Origin: Cognatilysobacter xinjiangensis
GTDB lineage: Bacteria > Pseudomonadota > Gammaproteobacteria > Xanthomonadales > Xanthomonadaceae
Assembly (NCBI RefSeq): GCF_014651995.1
Contig: NZ_BMXY01000003.1
Span: 284,669-348,668 of the forward strand
DNA: 64,000 nt
Reading direction: 5' to 3'
Every line of letters begins with the position of its first letter. The first letter of the stretch is position 1. A program made the translations under genes and the position numbers. Shown one piece after another: positions 30,565 through 43,878 of this stretch. Under the pieces are notes generated by a model, which did no database searches, had not been told where the DNA came from, and saw only the letters and a list, made by a program, of their open reading frames with translations.

Positions 30565-32415
30565 ATGCTGTTCGACTTTCCGGACGCCCGCGCCGCGGGC
30601 GTTCCGTCGCCGTCGCGTCGCCGCTTCGTGCAGGGCCTGGCCGCCGGCGGCGCCGCGCTCGCGCTCGGCGCGCGACTGCCCGCCTTCGCCGCCGCGCCGC
30701 GCGTGCCCGAGCTTCGCGGCACCGACTTCGACCTCGTGATCGGCGAAACGCCGGTCGACTACACCGGCCGCGTGCGCCCCGCGGTCACCGTCAACGGCTC
30801 GCTGCCGGCGCCCGCGCTGCGCTTCCGCGAAGGCGACACCGTGACGCTGCGCGTGCGCAATGCGCTGCCCGCGGGCTCGGTGCACGGCCACCACACCTCG
30901 ATCCACTGGCATGGCCTCCTCCTGCCCGCGAACATGGACGGCGTGCCCGGCATCTCCTTCGACGGCATCCATCGCGGCGAGACCTGGGTCTACCGCTTCG
31001 ACGTGCGCCAGGCCGGCACCTACTGGTACCACTCGCACTCGGCGATGCAGGAGCAGGCGGGGCTGTACGGGGCGCTGATCATCGATCCCGCCGGCCCCGA
31101 GCCGTTCGCCTACCAGCGCGAGCACGTGGTGCTGCTCTCGGACTGGACCGACCTCACGCCCGCGGCACTGTTCGCGCGGCTCAAGCGCATGCCGGGCCAC
31201 GACAACGTCTACCGGCGCACCGTCGGCGACTTCGCGCGGGACGCCTCGCGCGACGGGCTGCACGCCACGCTCGCCGACCGCGGTATGTGGGGCCGCATGC
31301 GCATGACGCCGAGCGACCTCTCCGACGTCAACGCCAACACCTACACCTACCTCATGAACGGCACGACCGGCCCGGGCAACTGGACCGGCCTGTTCGCGCC
31401 GGGCGAAACCGTGCGGCTGCGCTTCATCAACGGCGCGTCGATGACCTATTTCGACGTGCGCATTCCCGGCCTCGAGATGACCGTGGTCGCCGTCGACGGC
31501 CAGTACGTGCACCCGGTGAGCGTCGACGAATTCCGCATCGCCGCGGCCGAGACCATCGACGTTCTGGTGCGGCCCTCGGGCCAGGACGCCTACACGCTGT
31601 TCGCGCAGGACTCGGCGCGCACCGGCTTCGTGTCCGGCACGCTCGCGGTGCGCGAGGGCCTGCGCGCGCCGGTGCCGCCGCTGGATCCGCGCCCCATCCT
31701 GACCATGCGCGACATGGCGATGGACCACGGCACGCACGGCGCCCCTGCGATGCCGGCCGCGACGCCCGATGCGCATGCCGGCCACGCCATGGCGGGCATG
31801 GACCACGGCGCGCATGCGATGCCGGCGCCGGTCGATCATTCCGCGCACGCCATGCCGGCGACGGATCAGTCGATGCACGGCGGCATGCCGATGCAGTCGC
31901 ATCCGGCCAGCGAGCGCGGCAATCCACTGGTGGACGGGCAGGCGATGACGCCGACCTCGCGCCTCGAGGATCCCGGCAACGGCCTGCGCGACAACGGCCG
32001 CCGCGTGCTCAGCTATTCGATGCTGAAAAGCCTGTCCGGCGACCCCGACGGCCGCGAGCCGGGCCGAAGCGTCGAGCTGCACCTCACCGGCCACATGGAG
32101 CGCTTCGCCTGGTCGTTCGACGGCCAGAAGTTCAGCGACAGCGCGCCGCTCGCGTTCAAGTACGGCGAGCGCCTGCGCATCGTGCTGGTGAACGACACGA
32201 TGATGTCGCACCCGATCCACCTGCACGGCATGTGGAGCGACGTCGAGGACGACGACGGCGCGTTCATGGTGCGCAAGCACACCGTCGACATGCCGCCGGG
32301 CTCGCGCCGCAGCTATCGCGTCACCGCCGACGCGCTCGGCCGTTGGGCCTACCACTGCCACCTGCTCTACCACATGGAGTCCGGAATGATGCGGACCGTG
32401 GAGGTGCGCGAATGA
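30565..32415 (+). CDS. copA: Copper resistance multicopper oxidase CopA
   Basis: This periplasmic three-domain multicopper oxidase of 616 residues is exported by Tat (SRRRFVQG motif followed by a hydrophobic run). Copper sites: HWHGLLLP and YHSHSAMQEQAG in domain 1, HPIHLHGMW and YHCHLLYHMESGMM in domain 3. Between domains 2 and 3 a Met/His-rich stretch (about residues 387-450, repeats of the MDHG/HAM type) should bind extra copper. It oxidises and sequesters periplasmic Cu(I). GGAG lies 8 bp upstream of the ATG. The stop overlaps copB (ATGA). Confidence 0.96.
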   Translation: MLFDFPDARAAGVPSPSRRRFVQGLAAGGAALALGARLPAFAAAPRVPELRGTDFDLVIGETPVDYTGRVRPAVTVNGSLPAPALRFREGDTVTLRVRNALPAGSVHGHHTSIHWHGLLLPANMDGVPGISFDGIHRGETWVYRFDVRQAGTYWYHSHSAMQEQAGLYGALIIDPAGPEPFAYQREHVVLLSDWTDLTPAALFARLKRMPGHDNVYRRTVGDFARDASRDGLHATLADRGMWGRMRMTPSDLSDVNANTYTYLMNGTTGPGNWTGLFAPGETVRLRFINGASMTYFDVRIPGLEMTVVAVDGQYVHPVSVDEFRIAAAETIDVLVRPSGQDAYTLFAQDSARTGFVSGTLAVREGLRAPVPPLDPRPILTMRDMAMDHGTHGAPAMPAATPDAHAGHAMAGMDHGAHAMPAPVDHSAHAMPATDQSMHGGMPMQSHPASERGNPLVDGQAMTPTSRLEDPGNGLRDNGRRVLSYSMLKSLSGDPDGREPGRSVELHLTGHMERFAWSFDGQKFSDSAPLAFKYGERLRIVLVNDTMMSHPIHLHGMWSDVEDDDGAFMVRKHTVDMPPGSRRSYRVTADALGRWAYHCHLLYHMESGMMRTVEVRE

Positions 32416-33695
32416 AGGCCATGCCTCTGCTCGTTCTCGCCATCGCGTGGCCGGCGCCTGCGCAGCACCACGCCGATGCGCAGGTGCACGCCGCGCCGCA
32501 GTCGCAGCCGGCGCCCGATCCGCATGCGGCGCATCGCGCGACACGGCAATCGCAGAGCGTTTCCGCAGCCGCCGCGCATGATGCCGATACGCACCCCGCG
32601 AATGACGCATCGGCACATGCCGCTCACGCGCCTCCGGCCGCTGCGCGGTCGGGCGCCCATGCGGCGCACGCAGACCACGATGCCGCCGCTGCGGATCGGC
32701 ATGCCGCGCACCGCGATGCGTCGCCATCGCCATCACCTGGCGATGCGACGACGCTGGGTGCCGAATCAAATGCACACGTCGACGGGGTGCCAGCACCGGG
32801 CGCACCCGCGGGCCCCGCATTCGAAGCCGGCAGGCCGCACGACGCGCATGCGGGACACGAACGCCACGACACCGCGCCCGACCCCCATGCCGCGCATCGC
32901 GTAACCCCCGCGGCACGCGCGCAACCCGCATCCGTCGATCCGGGCGCGCACTACGCGATACCCGCGTGGTCACCCGCGGAAGCCACCACGCAGCCGCGCA
33001 CGCCCATCCCGGCGGTCACCGACGCCGACCGCGCCGCGGCGTTTCCGCCGGTCGCCGGCCATGCCGCGCACGACCGCACGCGCCACGGCTTCCTGCGCGT
33101 CGACCGGCTCGAAGCCGACGATGCCGACGGCTACGCCACGGAGGTCACCGGCTGGTACGGCGGCGACATCCATCGCGCCTGGCTGCGCGCCGATGCGCAT
33201 GGCGACGGCGGCGGCCTCGAAGCGGCGCGCGTCGAGCTTCTGTACGGCCGGCTGGTGACGCCGTGGTGGGACGTGGTCGGCGGCGTCCGTAAGGATGTCG
33301 GCGAAGGCCCGTCGCGCACCTGGGCGGCGGTCGGCCTGCAGGGCATGGCGCCCTACAAGTTCGAAGTGCGCGCAACCGCGTATGTCGGCAGCGGCGGCCG
33401 CACCGCGATGCGCGTGGAGGCCGAGTACGACACGCTGCTCACCAATCGCTGGATCCTGCAGTGGCGCACGGAAGCGGAAGCCTTCGGCCGCGACGATCCC
33501 GCCCTGCATCGCGGCAGCGACCTCGCCACCGTCGAAGCCGGCGCGCGGCTGCGCTACGAGATCACGCGCGGTTTCGCGCCCTACGTCGGCCTCGAGGTCG
33601 ATCGGGCGTTCGGCGGCACCGCCGACTACCGGCGCGAGGACGGGGAGGCGGTGCGCGACACGCGCATCGTCGCCGGCCTGCGACTGTCGTTCTAG
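32412..33695 (+). CDS. copB: Outer-membrane copper resistance protein CopB
   Basis: A 427-residue protein with a signal peptide, a long low-complexity segment (about 20-190) packed with His, Ala, Asp and Pro (many HAAH-type units), and a C-terminal beta-barrel domain opening around HGFLRVDRLEADD and ending RLSF with the terminal Phe expected for outer-membrane insertion. CopB binds copper and is thought to export or store it at the outer membrane. Its low-complexity arm is longer than in many family members. Confidence 0.93.
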   Translation: MKAMPLLVLAIAWPAPAQHHADAQVHAAPQSQPAPDPHAAHRATRQSQSVSAAAAHDADTHPANDASAHAAHAPPAAARSGAHAAHADHDAAAADRHAAHRDASPSPSPGDATTLGAESNAHVDGVPAPGAPAGPAFEAGRPHDAHAGHERHDTAPDPHAAHRVTPAARAQPASVDPGAHYAIPAWSPAEATTQPRTPIPAVTDADRAAAFPPVAGHAAHDRTRHGFLRVDRLEADDADGYATEVTGWYGGDIHRAWLRADAHGDGGGLEAARVELLYGRLVTPWWDVVGGVRKDVGEGPSRTWAAVGLQGMAPYKFEVRATAYVGSGGRTAMRVEAEYDTLLTNRWILQWRTEAEAFGRDDPALHRGSDLATVEAGARLRYEITRGFAPYVGLEVDRAFGGTADYRREDGEAVRDTRIVAGLRLSF

Positions 33696-33793
33696 CCTTC
33701 GCTGGCGTGTACCGCGACGTGTCGGTCGATCGCGTTCGTGCCGGCCGCATCCATCCCCCGGGCCGTGTCGATAAGGAGCGGCCACCGTACCGC

Positions 33794-33815
33794 GCGGGCT
33801 ATAACGATCGCCCGC
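33794..33815 (+). promoter_or_regulatory. -10 framed by inverted repeat, upstream of DUF411 gene
   Basis: TATAAC (33800-33805) lies between the arms GCGGGC (33794-33799) and GCCCGC (33810-33815). This would give the DUF411 gene its own regulated promoter about 45 bp before the start. No -35 was seen. Confidence 0.4.
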
Positions 33816-33843
33816 CGTGCATTCGCATTCACTGGAGATGATC

Positions 33844-34503
33844 ATGTTCCGAACGATTCCACCCGGCGCGCCCGCGTGCACCGTGGCCGCCCCGTCAGCG
33901 CCCTCGGCGTCGAGCCCATCGCGCGACGGGCGCGGTTCGCTCCACGCCCTGCTGCTGATCGGTCTGGGCTTGGCGCTGCCTGCCCTCACCGCCTGCGCAG
34001 CGCCGACCGACGTGCCCGCCGCCTCGGCGCCGCGTGCCACCGCATCGCCGAAGGCGGCCGCAACGCCGGGCGGTCGCACGGCCGTATCGAAGGCCGCCGC
34101 CGCGATGCCCGCCACCCGCGCGCTGCCTCCGGTGCTCGTGCACAAGAGTCCGACCTGCGGCTGCTGCACCGGCTGGGTCGAGCACATGCGCAAGGCCGGG
34201 TTCACCGTGCAAGTCGATGAGCGCGAGGACCTCGAGCCCGTGAAGAAGCGGCTGGGAGTGCCGCTGGGCAAGGGCAGCTGCCATACCGCCGAGATCGCCG
34301 GACTGGTCATCGAAGGGCACGTGCCCGCCGCCGACATCAAGCGCCTGCTCGCCGAGCGCGGCGATGCGCGCGGCCTTGTCCTGCCCGGCATGCCGCTTGG
34401 CTCCCCGGGCATGGAGGTGCCGGACGGCCGCGTGCAGCGCTACACGGTCGAGCGCATCGAGGCGGACGGGCGCACCACGCCGTTCGCGACGCACGGGCAA
34501 TAA
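33844..34503 (+). CDS. DUF411 lipoprotein, probable periplasmic copper-binding protein
   Basis: A 219-residue protein. The signal ends LTAC (Cys51), followed by an Ala/Pro-rich spacer and a DUF411 domain with SPTCGCCTGWVEHM (Cys105, 107, 108) and GKGSCHTAEI (Cys146), ending PDGRVQRYTVE. DUF411 proteins accompany copper-resistance genes and are proposed metal binders. The ATG at 33844 has GGAG at good spacing, whereas the ATG at 33838 abuts it. The N-terminal extension before the membrane segment (38 residues) is long for a signal. Confidence 0.85.
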   Translation: MFRTIPPGAPACTVAAPSAPSASSPSRDGRGSLHALLLIGLGLALPALTACAAPTDVPAASAPRATASPKAAATPGGRTAVSKAAAAMPATRALPPVLVHKSPTCGCCTGWVEHMRKAGFTVQVDEREDLEPVKKRLGVPLGKGSCHTAEIAGLVIEGHVPAADIKRLLAERGDARGLVLPGMPLGSPGMEVPDGRVQRYTVERIEADGRTTPFATHGQ

Positions 34504-35108
34504 CGGCTGAAGGGACGTCGTGGCCTCGGCAGCCGTCGAGGTCACGACGTGCGCGGGCGCGCCGCGCAGCCGCTGCGTTGCGGCGGGCCGGTTGGATGGC
34601 GGTCCGGTCGGTGCGAGCGGCATGGACGCCGATGGTCGGGACCGGGCATCGCTGCAAGGGGTCTCGGTACTGCTGGCGGAGCCCCGGCAGATCTCCCGAC
34701 TACGACGCGCGGCCATCGCGGTTCGCGATGCTGAGCCGGGCGACACGCGGTGCCTGTTCGAGGTGCGAACCGCCCCGCCGGCCCTCGTTCATCGGGCTCG
34801 CTGGCGGCAGAACACCTGCGTTCGATGGAGCGCGATCGTGCCGCACCATTGCCGTTCGCAGTGGCGTTCGAAGCCGTGAGGCCGCCTCATCGAAGCGTCA
34901 CGATGCGGAGAACGCCGGCAATCGCTGGTTGCGATGCCGCTCACGACAACGGAATGCGGCGTGCTCCAGGCGACGCGATCGTGTCCGATCATTTCCGTTC
35001 GCAATCGCGTGCGCCGCCGTGGGACGACGGCTATTGGGATGCAGTGAGATCGGAGCGATCCGGCATCGCTGGTCGCGATGGCGCCACGGACAGCGGGACG
35101 CTTCGCGT
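34504..35108. repeat. 605-bp non-coding block with diverged tandem repeats and hairpins
   Basis: No credible gene is seen. Two diverged copies of a unit with a period of about 143-145 bp are visible. GCGATCGTG is at 34832 and 34975, CCGTTCGCA at 34852 and 34995, and a CGGCA(A)TCGCTGGT(T/C)GCGATG hairpin at 34916 and 35061. A third related hairpin, CATCGCG-GTT-CGCGATG, lies at 34711-34730. Base composition is less GC-rich than the flanking genes. The origin is unknown; a decayed repeat element is the simplest reading. Confidence 0.6.
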
Positions 35109-35825
35109 CTATACGTTGCCCGTCGCCCCACAACACTTCTTGTACTTCTTTCCCGAGCCGCAGGGGCAGGGCTCGTTGCGCTCGGGCGTGGCTTCGCGGC
35201 GGATCGGCTCGCGCGGGGTCAGCGCTTCGATGCGGTGGTGGTGCAGGTCGTTGAGCATGCCCGGCAGGCTGGCGATGATCTCCAGCCGCTGCTTGTAGGT
35301 GACCGGCTCGCCGGGCTGGGTCGGGTCCTCGCCGACGACCTCGCCACTGGCGAGGCGGTCGAGCAGGTCGAAGATCTCCTCGATCCACTCGTTGTCGTTG
35401 AGCCAGCCTTCCCATGCCGGCTCGCGCAGCTCGACAGCAGTGAAGAAGCCCATCGCCCAGTCACGGCCGACGTCGAGTTCGTCGTCGTCGTGCTCGTCGA
35501 GGTTCTCCGGCAGCCACAGCAGCGGCGCGAGCGCGTCGGGCAGGTCCTCGTCGCCGTAGCGCACGCGCTGCTCGGCAGTGGCGGCATGGGTGGCCAGCAG
35601 CGCGCGGATGTCGCGGGCCTCGTCCTCGTCGGCCCAGCGCGGCGGCTTGCCCCAGACGGCCGGTTCCCATTCCTCGAACGGCACCGCCTCGGGCGACAGC
35701 GCGAGCGCGGTGAGGTAGCCGTCGAGCGCCTCGAGGTTGAAGCCCTTGAACGGCACGGCGCGCGTGTCGAGCAGCTCGGACAGGCGTTCGATCTGGTCGT
35801 CGTTCAGCGGCGGGGCGACTTTCAT
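35109..35825 (-). CDS. YecA/UPF0149 family protein with SEC-C motif
   Basis: A 238-residue cytoplasmic protein. The N-terminal UPF0149 (YgfB/YecA) helical domain contains [18 protein letters not shown] and [12 protein letters not shown]. The C-terminal SEC-C zinc motif is [17 protein letters not shown]. The same motif ends SecA, and YecA proteins in E. coli bind ribosomes and SecA-related partners. The gene stands alone downstream of the queF terminator. Confidence 0.92.
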   Translation of the reverse strand: MKVAPPLNDDQIERLSELLDTRAVPFKGFNLEALDGYLTALALSPEAVPFEEWEPAVWGKPPRWADEDEARDIRALLATHAATAEQRVRYGDEDLPDALAPLLWLPENLDEHDDDELDVGRDWAMGFFTAVELREPAWEGWLNDNEWIEEIFDLLDRLASGEVVGEDPTQPGEPVTYKQRLEIIASLPGMLNDLHHHRIEALTPREPIRREATPERNEPCPCGSGKKYKKCCGATGNV

Positions 35826-35882
35826 GGCGGCACTCGGGGACGGCAAGGGCGGCCATGGTAGTGCGCCGGCCGTGCGCGGTCG

Positions 35883-35910
35883 AAAAAAAAGGCGCGACCT
35901 GCGTCGCGCC
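35883..35910 (-). terminator. Intrinsic terminator of queF transcript
   Basis: On the minus strand an 8-bp stem (35910-35903 with 35898-35891, 4-nt loop) is followed by eight T residues (35890-35883). It lies 77 bp beyond the queF stop. This is the clearest textbook terminator in the window. Confidence 0.9.
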
Positions 35911-35986
35911 TGCTTGCCCCAGCGGGGAGAGAGGGGTCCGACTCTGCGCCCGGCCGCGTTAACGCGGCGGGACACGGGCGTGAACG

Positions 35987-36799
35987 CTACTGCCGCTCGT
36001 CGCGGGCCGCCGCCGGCGCGGGCGTGCCGGGCGTGGCGCGCCAGGGATTGATGTCGAGCCCGCCGCGGCGCGTGTAGCGCGCTTCCACCGACAGCTGCGA
36101 CGGCGCGGCGAGCGCGCTGATGTCGGCGAAGATGCGCTCCACGCACTGCTCGTGGAACTCGCAGTGGTCACGGAACGAGACGATGTAGCGCAGCAGGCTC
36201 GCGTGGTCGAGCGCCGCGCCGCGATAGGCGATGGTGACGCGTGCCCAGTCCGGCTGGCCTGTGACCGGGCAGTTCGACTTCAGCAGCTCGCTGGTCAGCG
36301 TTTCCTCGACCTCGCCGCGCGCGGCATCGAGCGCGAGCAGCGTCGCGTCCGGCGGGCCGTAGTGCGCGATGTCGGTCTCGATGGTATCCAGCAGCACGTC
36401 CGCGCGCGGGCGATCCACCGGCGGCAGGCCGAACGCCACCGACACCTCGCCGCCGGCGGCCTGGGACAGGTCGGCGGCGATGCGGTCGCGCACGGCCTGG
36501 TAGCTGTCGAACGCGGTCGAATTGAACGAGTTGAGGTAGAGCTTGAGCGACTTCGACTCGATCAGGTTCGGTGTGTCGGCCGGCACGCCGATGGTCGCGG
36601 TGGCCACGTGCGGCTTGCCGCGCGCGTCGAGCCAGGACAGCTCGTAGGCATGCCAGCGGTCGTGCCCGGTGAACGGCAGCGGCGCGGCGATGCCGATCGC
36701 GTCGCGGCCCTGCGCGCGCGGGATCGGGAACAGCAGCGTCGCGTCGTAGGTGGTCGGATAGTCGACGTGGCGACCGAGCGGGATGGCGGCGTCGGTCAT
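35987..36799 (-). CDS. queF: NADPH-dependent 7-cyano-7-deazaguanine reductase
   Basis: This enzyme reduces preQ0 to preQ1 in queuosine biosynthesis. At 270 residues it is the two-T-fold (E. coli-like) form. The QueF motif [13 protein letters not shown] (Glu81) and the catalytic Cys177 in [12 protein letters not shown] with Asp184 are present. [16 protein letters not shown] near the C-terminus is also typical. Its ATG starts 1 bp after the stop of an M20 peptidase gene, so the two share a transcript without an obvious pathway link. Confidence 0.96.
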   Translation of the reverse strand: MTDAAIPLGRHVDYPTTYDATLLFPIPRAQGRDAIGIAAPLPFTGHDRWHAYELSWLDARGKPHVATATIGVPADTPNLIESKSLKLYLNSFNSTAFDSYQAVRDRIAADLSQAAGGEVSVAFGLPPVDRPRADVLLDTIETDIAHYGPPDATLLALDAARGEVEETLTSELLKSNCPVTGQPDWARVTIAYRGAALDHASLLRYIVSFRDHCEFHEQCVERIFADISALAAPSQLSVEARYTRRGGLDINPWRATPGTPAPAAARDERQ

Positions 36800-36800
36800 G

Positions 36801-38114
36801 TCAGGCCTTCGGCGTGTCGAGGAAGTCGAGCGTGGCCTGCAGCATCGCGCGCAGGCCGATGTCCAGCGACCGCTCGTCGAGCTTGAATTCGGGCGAGTGG
36901 TTGCTGGGCGCGGTCTGCGGATCGATGCCTTCACCAGTGGCGCCGACGAAGAAGAACAGGCCCGGCGCGGCCTTGGCGAAATAGGAGAAGTCCTCCGCAC
37001 CCATCTGCAGCGGCGGCTCGATTACGTTGGCTTCGCCGACCACCGCCTTCAGGCTCGGCAGCATGCGCGCGGTCAGCGCGGGGTCGTTGTAGGTGACGGG
37101 GTTGCCGTCGATGTCCGGCACGTTCGCCTCCACCGTCGCGCCGTGCGCGGCGGCCACGTGCGTGGCGACGCTCTTGAGATCGGCGAACACCTTCTGGCGC
37201 ATGGCCTCGTCGAAGGTGCGGATGGTGCCGATCAGGCGCACCTCGTCGGGAATGATGTTGTAGCGGATGCCGCCGTGGATCGCGCCGAAGCTCACCACCA
37301 CCGGCAGCTTCGCGATGTCGGTGCGGCGCGCGACGATGGACTGCGCGCTGGTGACGATCTCGCCCGCCGCGGCGATCGGATCGACGCCGCCCCAGGGCCG
37401 CGAGCCGTGCGTCTGCCGCCCCTTCACCACGATCTCGAAGCGGTCCGACGCGGCCATCTCGGGCCCCGGGCGCACGCCGATCTGGCCGGCCTGGATCGAC
37501 GAGAACACGTGCAGGCCGAACACGGCGTCGGGCTTGAAGTCGGCGAACACGCCTTCTTCCAGCATCAGCGAGGCGCCGCCCTTCTCGCCGGTGGGCGCGC
37601 CTTCCTCGCTGGGCTGGAACACCAGCATCACCTGGCCGGGCAGGTCCTTGCGCATCTTCACCAGCGACTGCGCGATGCCCAGCAGGATCGCGGTATGCGC
37701 ATCGTGGCCGCAGGCGTGCATCACGCCGGTGGTCTGGCCGTTGAACTGCGTGGTCACCTTCGAGGCGAACGGCAGGTCGACGCGCTCGGTCACCGGCAGC
37801 GCATCCATGTCGGCGCGCAGGGCGAGCTTCGGCCCGGGCCTGCCGCCTTCGATGATCGCCACCACGCCGTGGTGCGCGATGCCGGTGCGCGGCTTCAGGC
37901 CCATCTTCCGCAGCGCCTCGGCGACCTTCTGCGAGGTGCGCGCCTCGCGGTTGGAAAGCTCGGGGAACTGGTGGAAGTCGCGACGCCAGGCGACCACCTG
38001 CGGCTGCACCGCCTGCGCCGCGGCATCGACCTCGGGGCGGGCGGCCGCGTGCGCGTCGGATGCGGGGAGGGCGAGGGCCGCGACGAGGGCGGCGGTCGGC
38101 ACGATGAGGCGCAT
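36801..38114 (-). CDS. Exported M20D-family amidohydrolase/peptidase
   Basis: A 437-residue metal-dependent hydrolase has a signal peptide (residues 1-23). Zinc ligands appear in [22 protein letters not shown] and near the end MGAEDFSYF. The dimerisation domain includes [15 protein letters not shown]. The M20D group hydrolyses N-acyl or hippuryl amino acids. A periplasmic location suggests scavenging. CCGGAG lies upstream of the ATG. It is followed directly by queF. Confidence 0.92.
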   Translation of the reverse strand: MRLIVPTAALVAALALPASDAHAAARPEVDAAAQAVQPQVVAWRRDFHQFPELSNREARTSQKVAEALRKMGLKPRTGIAHHGVVAIIEGGRPGPKLALRADMDALPVTERVDLPFASKVTTQFNGQTTGVMHACGHDAHTAILLGIAQSLVKMRKDLPGQVMLVFQPSEEGAPTGEKGGASLMLEEGVFADFKPDAVFGLHVFSSIQAGQIGVRPGPEMAASDRFEIVVKGRQTHGSRPWGGVDPIAAAGEIVTSAQSIVARRTDIAKLPVVVSFGAIHGGIRYNIIPDEVRLIGTIRTFDEAMRQKVFADLKSVATHVAAAHGATVEANVPDIDGNPVTYNDPALTARMLPSLKAVVGEANVIEPPLQMGAEDFSYFAKAAPGLFFFVGATGEGIDPQTAPSNHSPEFKLDERSLDIGLRAMLQATLDFLDTPKA

Positions 38115-38226
38115 GCGGCGGCTCCGGAAAGTGGCCGTCGATGCTACTCCAGCTTTCCAGCGGCCCCTGCTGCAGGCCGCAACGCAGCGTGCGACGCTCG
38201 CCACGGAATCCACTGCCGGCCCGCCC

Positions 38227-39567
38227 GTGTCCACATCGTCCCCGCTTCCGCGCCCGCTGCAGGGCGACGCCGCGCTCGTGCGCGCCATCGGCACGCTCGT
38301 GCTCGCCGCCGCGATCGTCAATTCGACCGTGGGCGGCGGCATCTTCCGCATGCCCGGCGCGCTCGCGAGCGGGGTCGGCATCGCCGCGCCGCTCGCGCTG
38401 ATCGCCGGCGCGTTCGCGATCGTGCCGATCGCGCTGTGCTTCGCCGCCGCGGGCAGCCGCACGCATGCCACCGGCGGGCCGTACACGTATCTCTCGGTCG
38501 CGTTCGGGCCGTTCGTGGGCTTCGTCGGCGGCGCATTGATGTGGATCAGCCACGTCGCGTCCAGCGCCGCGGTGGCGGCCTCGTTCTCGCAGCAGGTGGC
38601 GAGCCTCGCGCCCGCCTTCGACAGCAGCGGCGCGCGCGCGGCGCTGATCATCGGCACCTATGCGGCGCTGTTCGCGTTGAACGCGTTCGGGGTGAAGCTC
38701 GGCTCGCGCGCGATCGCCGCGCTGGCCGGCATCAAGCTCGCGCCGCTGGTGCTGCTGGTGCTGATCGGCCTGCCGTTCGTGGACTGGGGGCAGGTGAGCT
38801 TCGATCCGGGCGATGTGCCGTCACTCGCCGCACTCGGCGGCTCGCTGGTGCTGGTGATGTTCGCGTACTCGGGGCTCGAGACCGCGCTGGTGCCGTCCGG
38901 CGAGTTCGACGATCCGGCCAGGACGGTGCCGCGCGCGACGGTGGTCGCGATCCTGATCGTGGTGGCGCTGTACCTGGGGCTGCAGATCGTCGGGCAGGGC
39001 GTGCTCGGCAGCGCGCTGGCGACCAGCCCGGTGCCGATCGCCGACACCGCGGGTGCGATCTTCGGCGTCGGCCGCACGCTGCTGCTGGTCACCGCCTGCG
39101 TGTCGATGGCCGGGTTCCTGCTGGGCAACCTGCTCGGCTCCTCGCGCCTGCTGTTCGCGCTCGGTCGCGACGGCTACCTGCCCGCGGTATTCGGCCGCGC
39201 CAGCCCGCGCTATCGCGTGCCCGTGCTGGGCCTCGCCACGCATGCGGGGCTGGCCTGCCTGCTCGCCGTCGGCGGCAGCTTCGACGCGCTGGCCGCCGTG
39301 TCCGGCGGCGCGATCTGCATCGTCTACGCGTCGGTGGCGCTGGCCGCATGGCGCCTGCAGCGACGCGGCATCGCCGAGCGCGGCGCGCCGTTCCGACTGC
39401 CCGGCGGCATGCTGATGCCGATCGTAGGCTTCGCGATCATGGCCGCGATCTGCACCACGCTGAAGGCCGAGGAATGGCGCGCGATCGCCATCTCGCTGGG
39501 CGTGTTGGTGCTGGTCTACGCGCTGCTGCGGGCCGTGCGCCGGCGCGTGCACGTGCCGGCGCCGTAA
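38227..39567 (+). CDS. APC-family amino acid permease
   Basis: A 446-residue inner-membrane protein with about 12 membrane segments. The first helix carries NSTVGGGIFRMPGAL with the broken-helix glycine motif for substrate binding. Further family blocks are ATGGPYTYLSVAFGP and FAYSGLETALVPSGE. It belongs to the APC/LAT-like superfamily; the amino acid is not predictable. The GTG start at 38227 precedes STSSPLPRPLQGDAALVRAIG. The divergent M20 peptidase could supply amino acids for it (inference). Confidence 0.88.
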   Translation: MSTSSPLPRPLQGDAALVRAIGTLVLAAAIVNSTVGGGIFRMPGALASGVGIAAPLALIAGAFAIVPIALCFAAAGSRTHATGGPYTYLSVAFGPFVGFVGGALMWISHVASSAAVAASFSQQVASLAPAFDSSGARAALIIGTYAALFALNAFGVKLGSRAIAALAGIKLAPLVLLVLIGLPFVDWGQVSFDPGDVPSLAALGGSLVLVMFAYSGLETALVPSGEFDDPARTVPRATVVAILIVVALYLGLQIVGQGVLGSALATSPVPIADTAGAIFGVGRTLLLVTACVSMAGFLLGNLLGSSRLLFALGRDGYLPAVFGRASPRYRVPVLGLATHAGLACLLAVGGSFDALAAVSGGAICIVYASVALAAWRLQRRGIAERGAPFRLPGGMLMPIVGFAIMAAICTTLKAEEWRAIAISLGVLVLVYALLRAVRRRVHVPAP

Positions 39568-39577
39568 GGCGAAGGCC

Positions 39578-39604
39578 GACGGCGGCGATGCATCCCACGC
39601 CGTC
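39578..39604. terminator. Possible hairpin between convergent permease and fghA
   Basis: 7-bp arms (39578-39584, 39598-39604) have a 13-nt loop, lying between stops at 39567 and 39616. It is weak. Confidence 0.3.
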
Positions 39605-39615
39605 GATGCGCCGCG

Positions 39616-40445
39616 TCAGCCGCGCAGCATCTCGGCGTGGTGCGCGAGGTGCTCGCCGATGAAGCTGGCGATGAAGTAGTAGCTGTGGTCGTAGTCGGGC
39701 TGCAGGCGCAGCTCCAGCGGATGGCCGGCCGCTTCGCAGGCCTCGCGCAGCAACTCGGGGCGCAGCTGGTTCTCGAGGAATTCGTCGGCCAGGCCCTGGT
39801 CGACCAGCAGCGGCAGGCGCTCGCGCGCATCCGCGATCAGCGCGCAGGCGTCCCACTCGCGCCAGGCGTCGCGGTCGTCGCCGAGGTAGGCGGAGAACGC
39901 CTTCTCGCCCCATGGCACCTGCGTGGGCGCGACGATCGGCGAGAACGCCGACACGCTGCGGTACCGGCCCGGATTGCGCAGCGCCAGCACCAGCGCGCCG
40001 TGGCCGCCCATCGAGTGACCAGCGATGCCACGCGCGTCGCTGGCGGGGAAGTTCGCCTCCACCCACGCCGGCAACTCGTGCACCACGTAGTCGTGCATGC
40101 GGTAGTGCGAATTCCACGGTACCTGCGTGGCATCGAGGTAGAAGCCCGCGCCCACGCCGAGGTCGTAGCCGTCCGCATCGGGCACGCCCTCGCCACGCGG
40201 CGAGGTGTCGGGCGCGACGAGGATCAGTCCGTGCCTGGCCGCGTGCTGCTGCGCGCCGGCCTTGGTGATGAAGTTCTGCTCGCTGCAGGTCAGGCCCGAC
40301 AGCCAGTACACGACGGGGCAGGGCCTTTCGATCGCCTGCGGCGGCAGGTAGACGCCGACGCGCGTCTTGACACCGAGCGTAGCCGATTCGATCTCGTAGA
40401 CGTCCTGCCAGCCGCCGAAGGACGCATGGCGCTCGATGCGCTGCA

Positions 40446-40446
<1 letters not shown>
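39616..40446 (-). CDS. fghA: S-formylglutathione hydrolase
   Basis: This esterase, the second step of glutathione-dependent formaldehyde oxidation, splits S-formylglutathione to formate and glutathione. It has 276 residues, as in the family. Nucleophile motif GHSMGGHGA (Ser145), the LSGLTCSEQNF signature and DYDHSYYFIASFIGEHL with the catalytic His are present. Its ATG overlaps the stop of frmA, which makes the preceding enzyme. Confidence 0.96.
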
Positions 40447-43737
<3,291 letters not shown>

Positions 43738-43878
43738 GCGCGAAGGCTAACGGCCGCTGCGTGACGGGCGCTCCATGAACGGCCGCTGCCTGCGCGCGAA
43801 CCGCGGCCGGCATTTTCACGAATGCTTGAAAAGCGGATTCCTAGCGTCGAGACGCCACCAGGACATGGGGATGGACCG

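Noticed and set aside
34520..34879. 119-codon frame in the gene-free gap
   Set aside because: It runs through the repeat block, has no ribosome site and no recognisable domain.
36800..36830. preQ1 riboswitch in front of queF
   Set aside because: queF starts 1 bp after the preceding gene, leaving no room for a leader, and no preQ1-like fold was seen.
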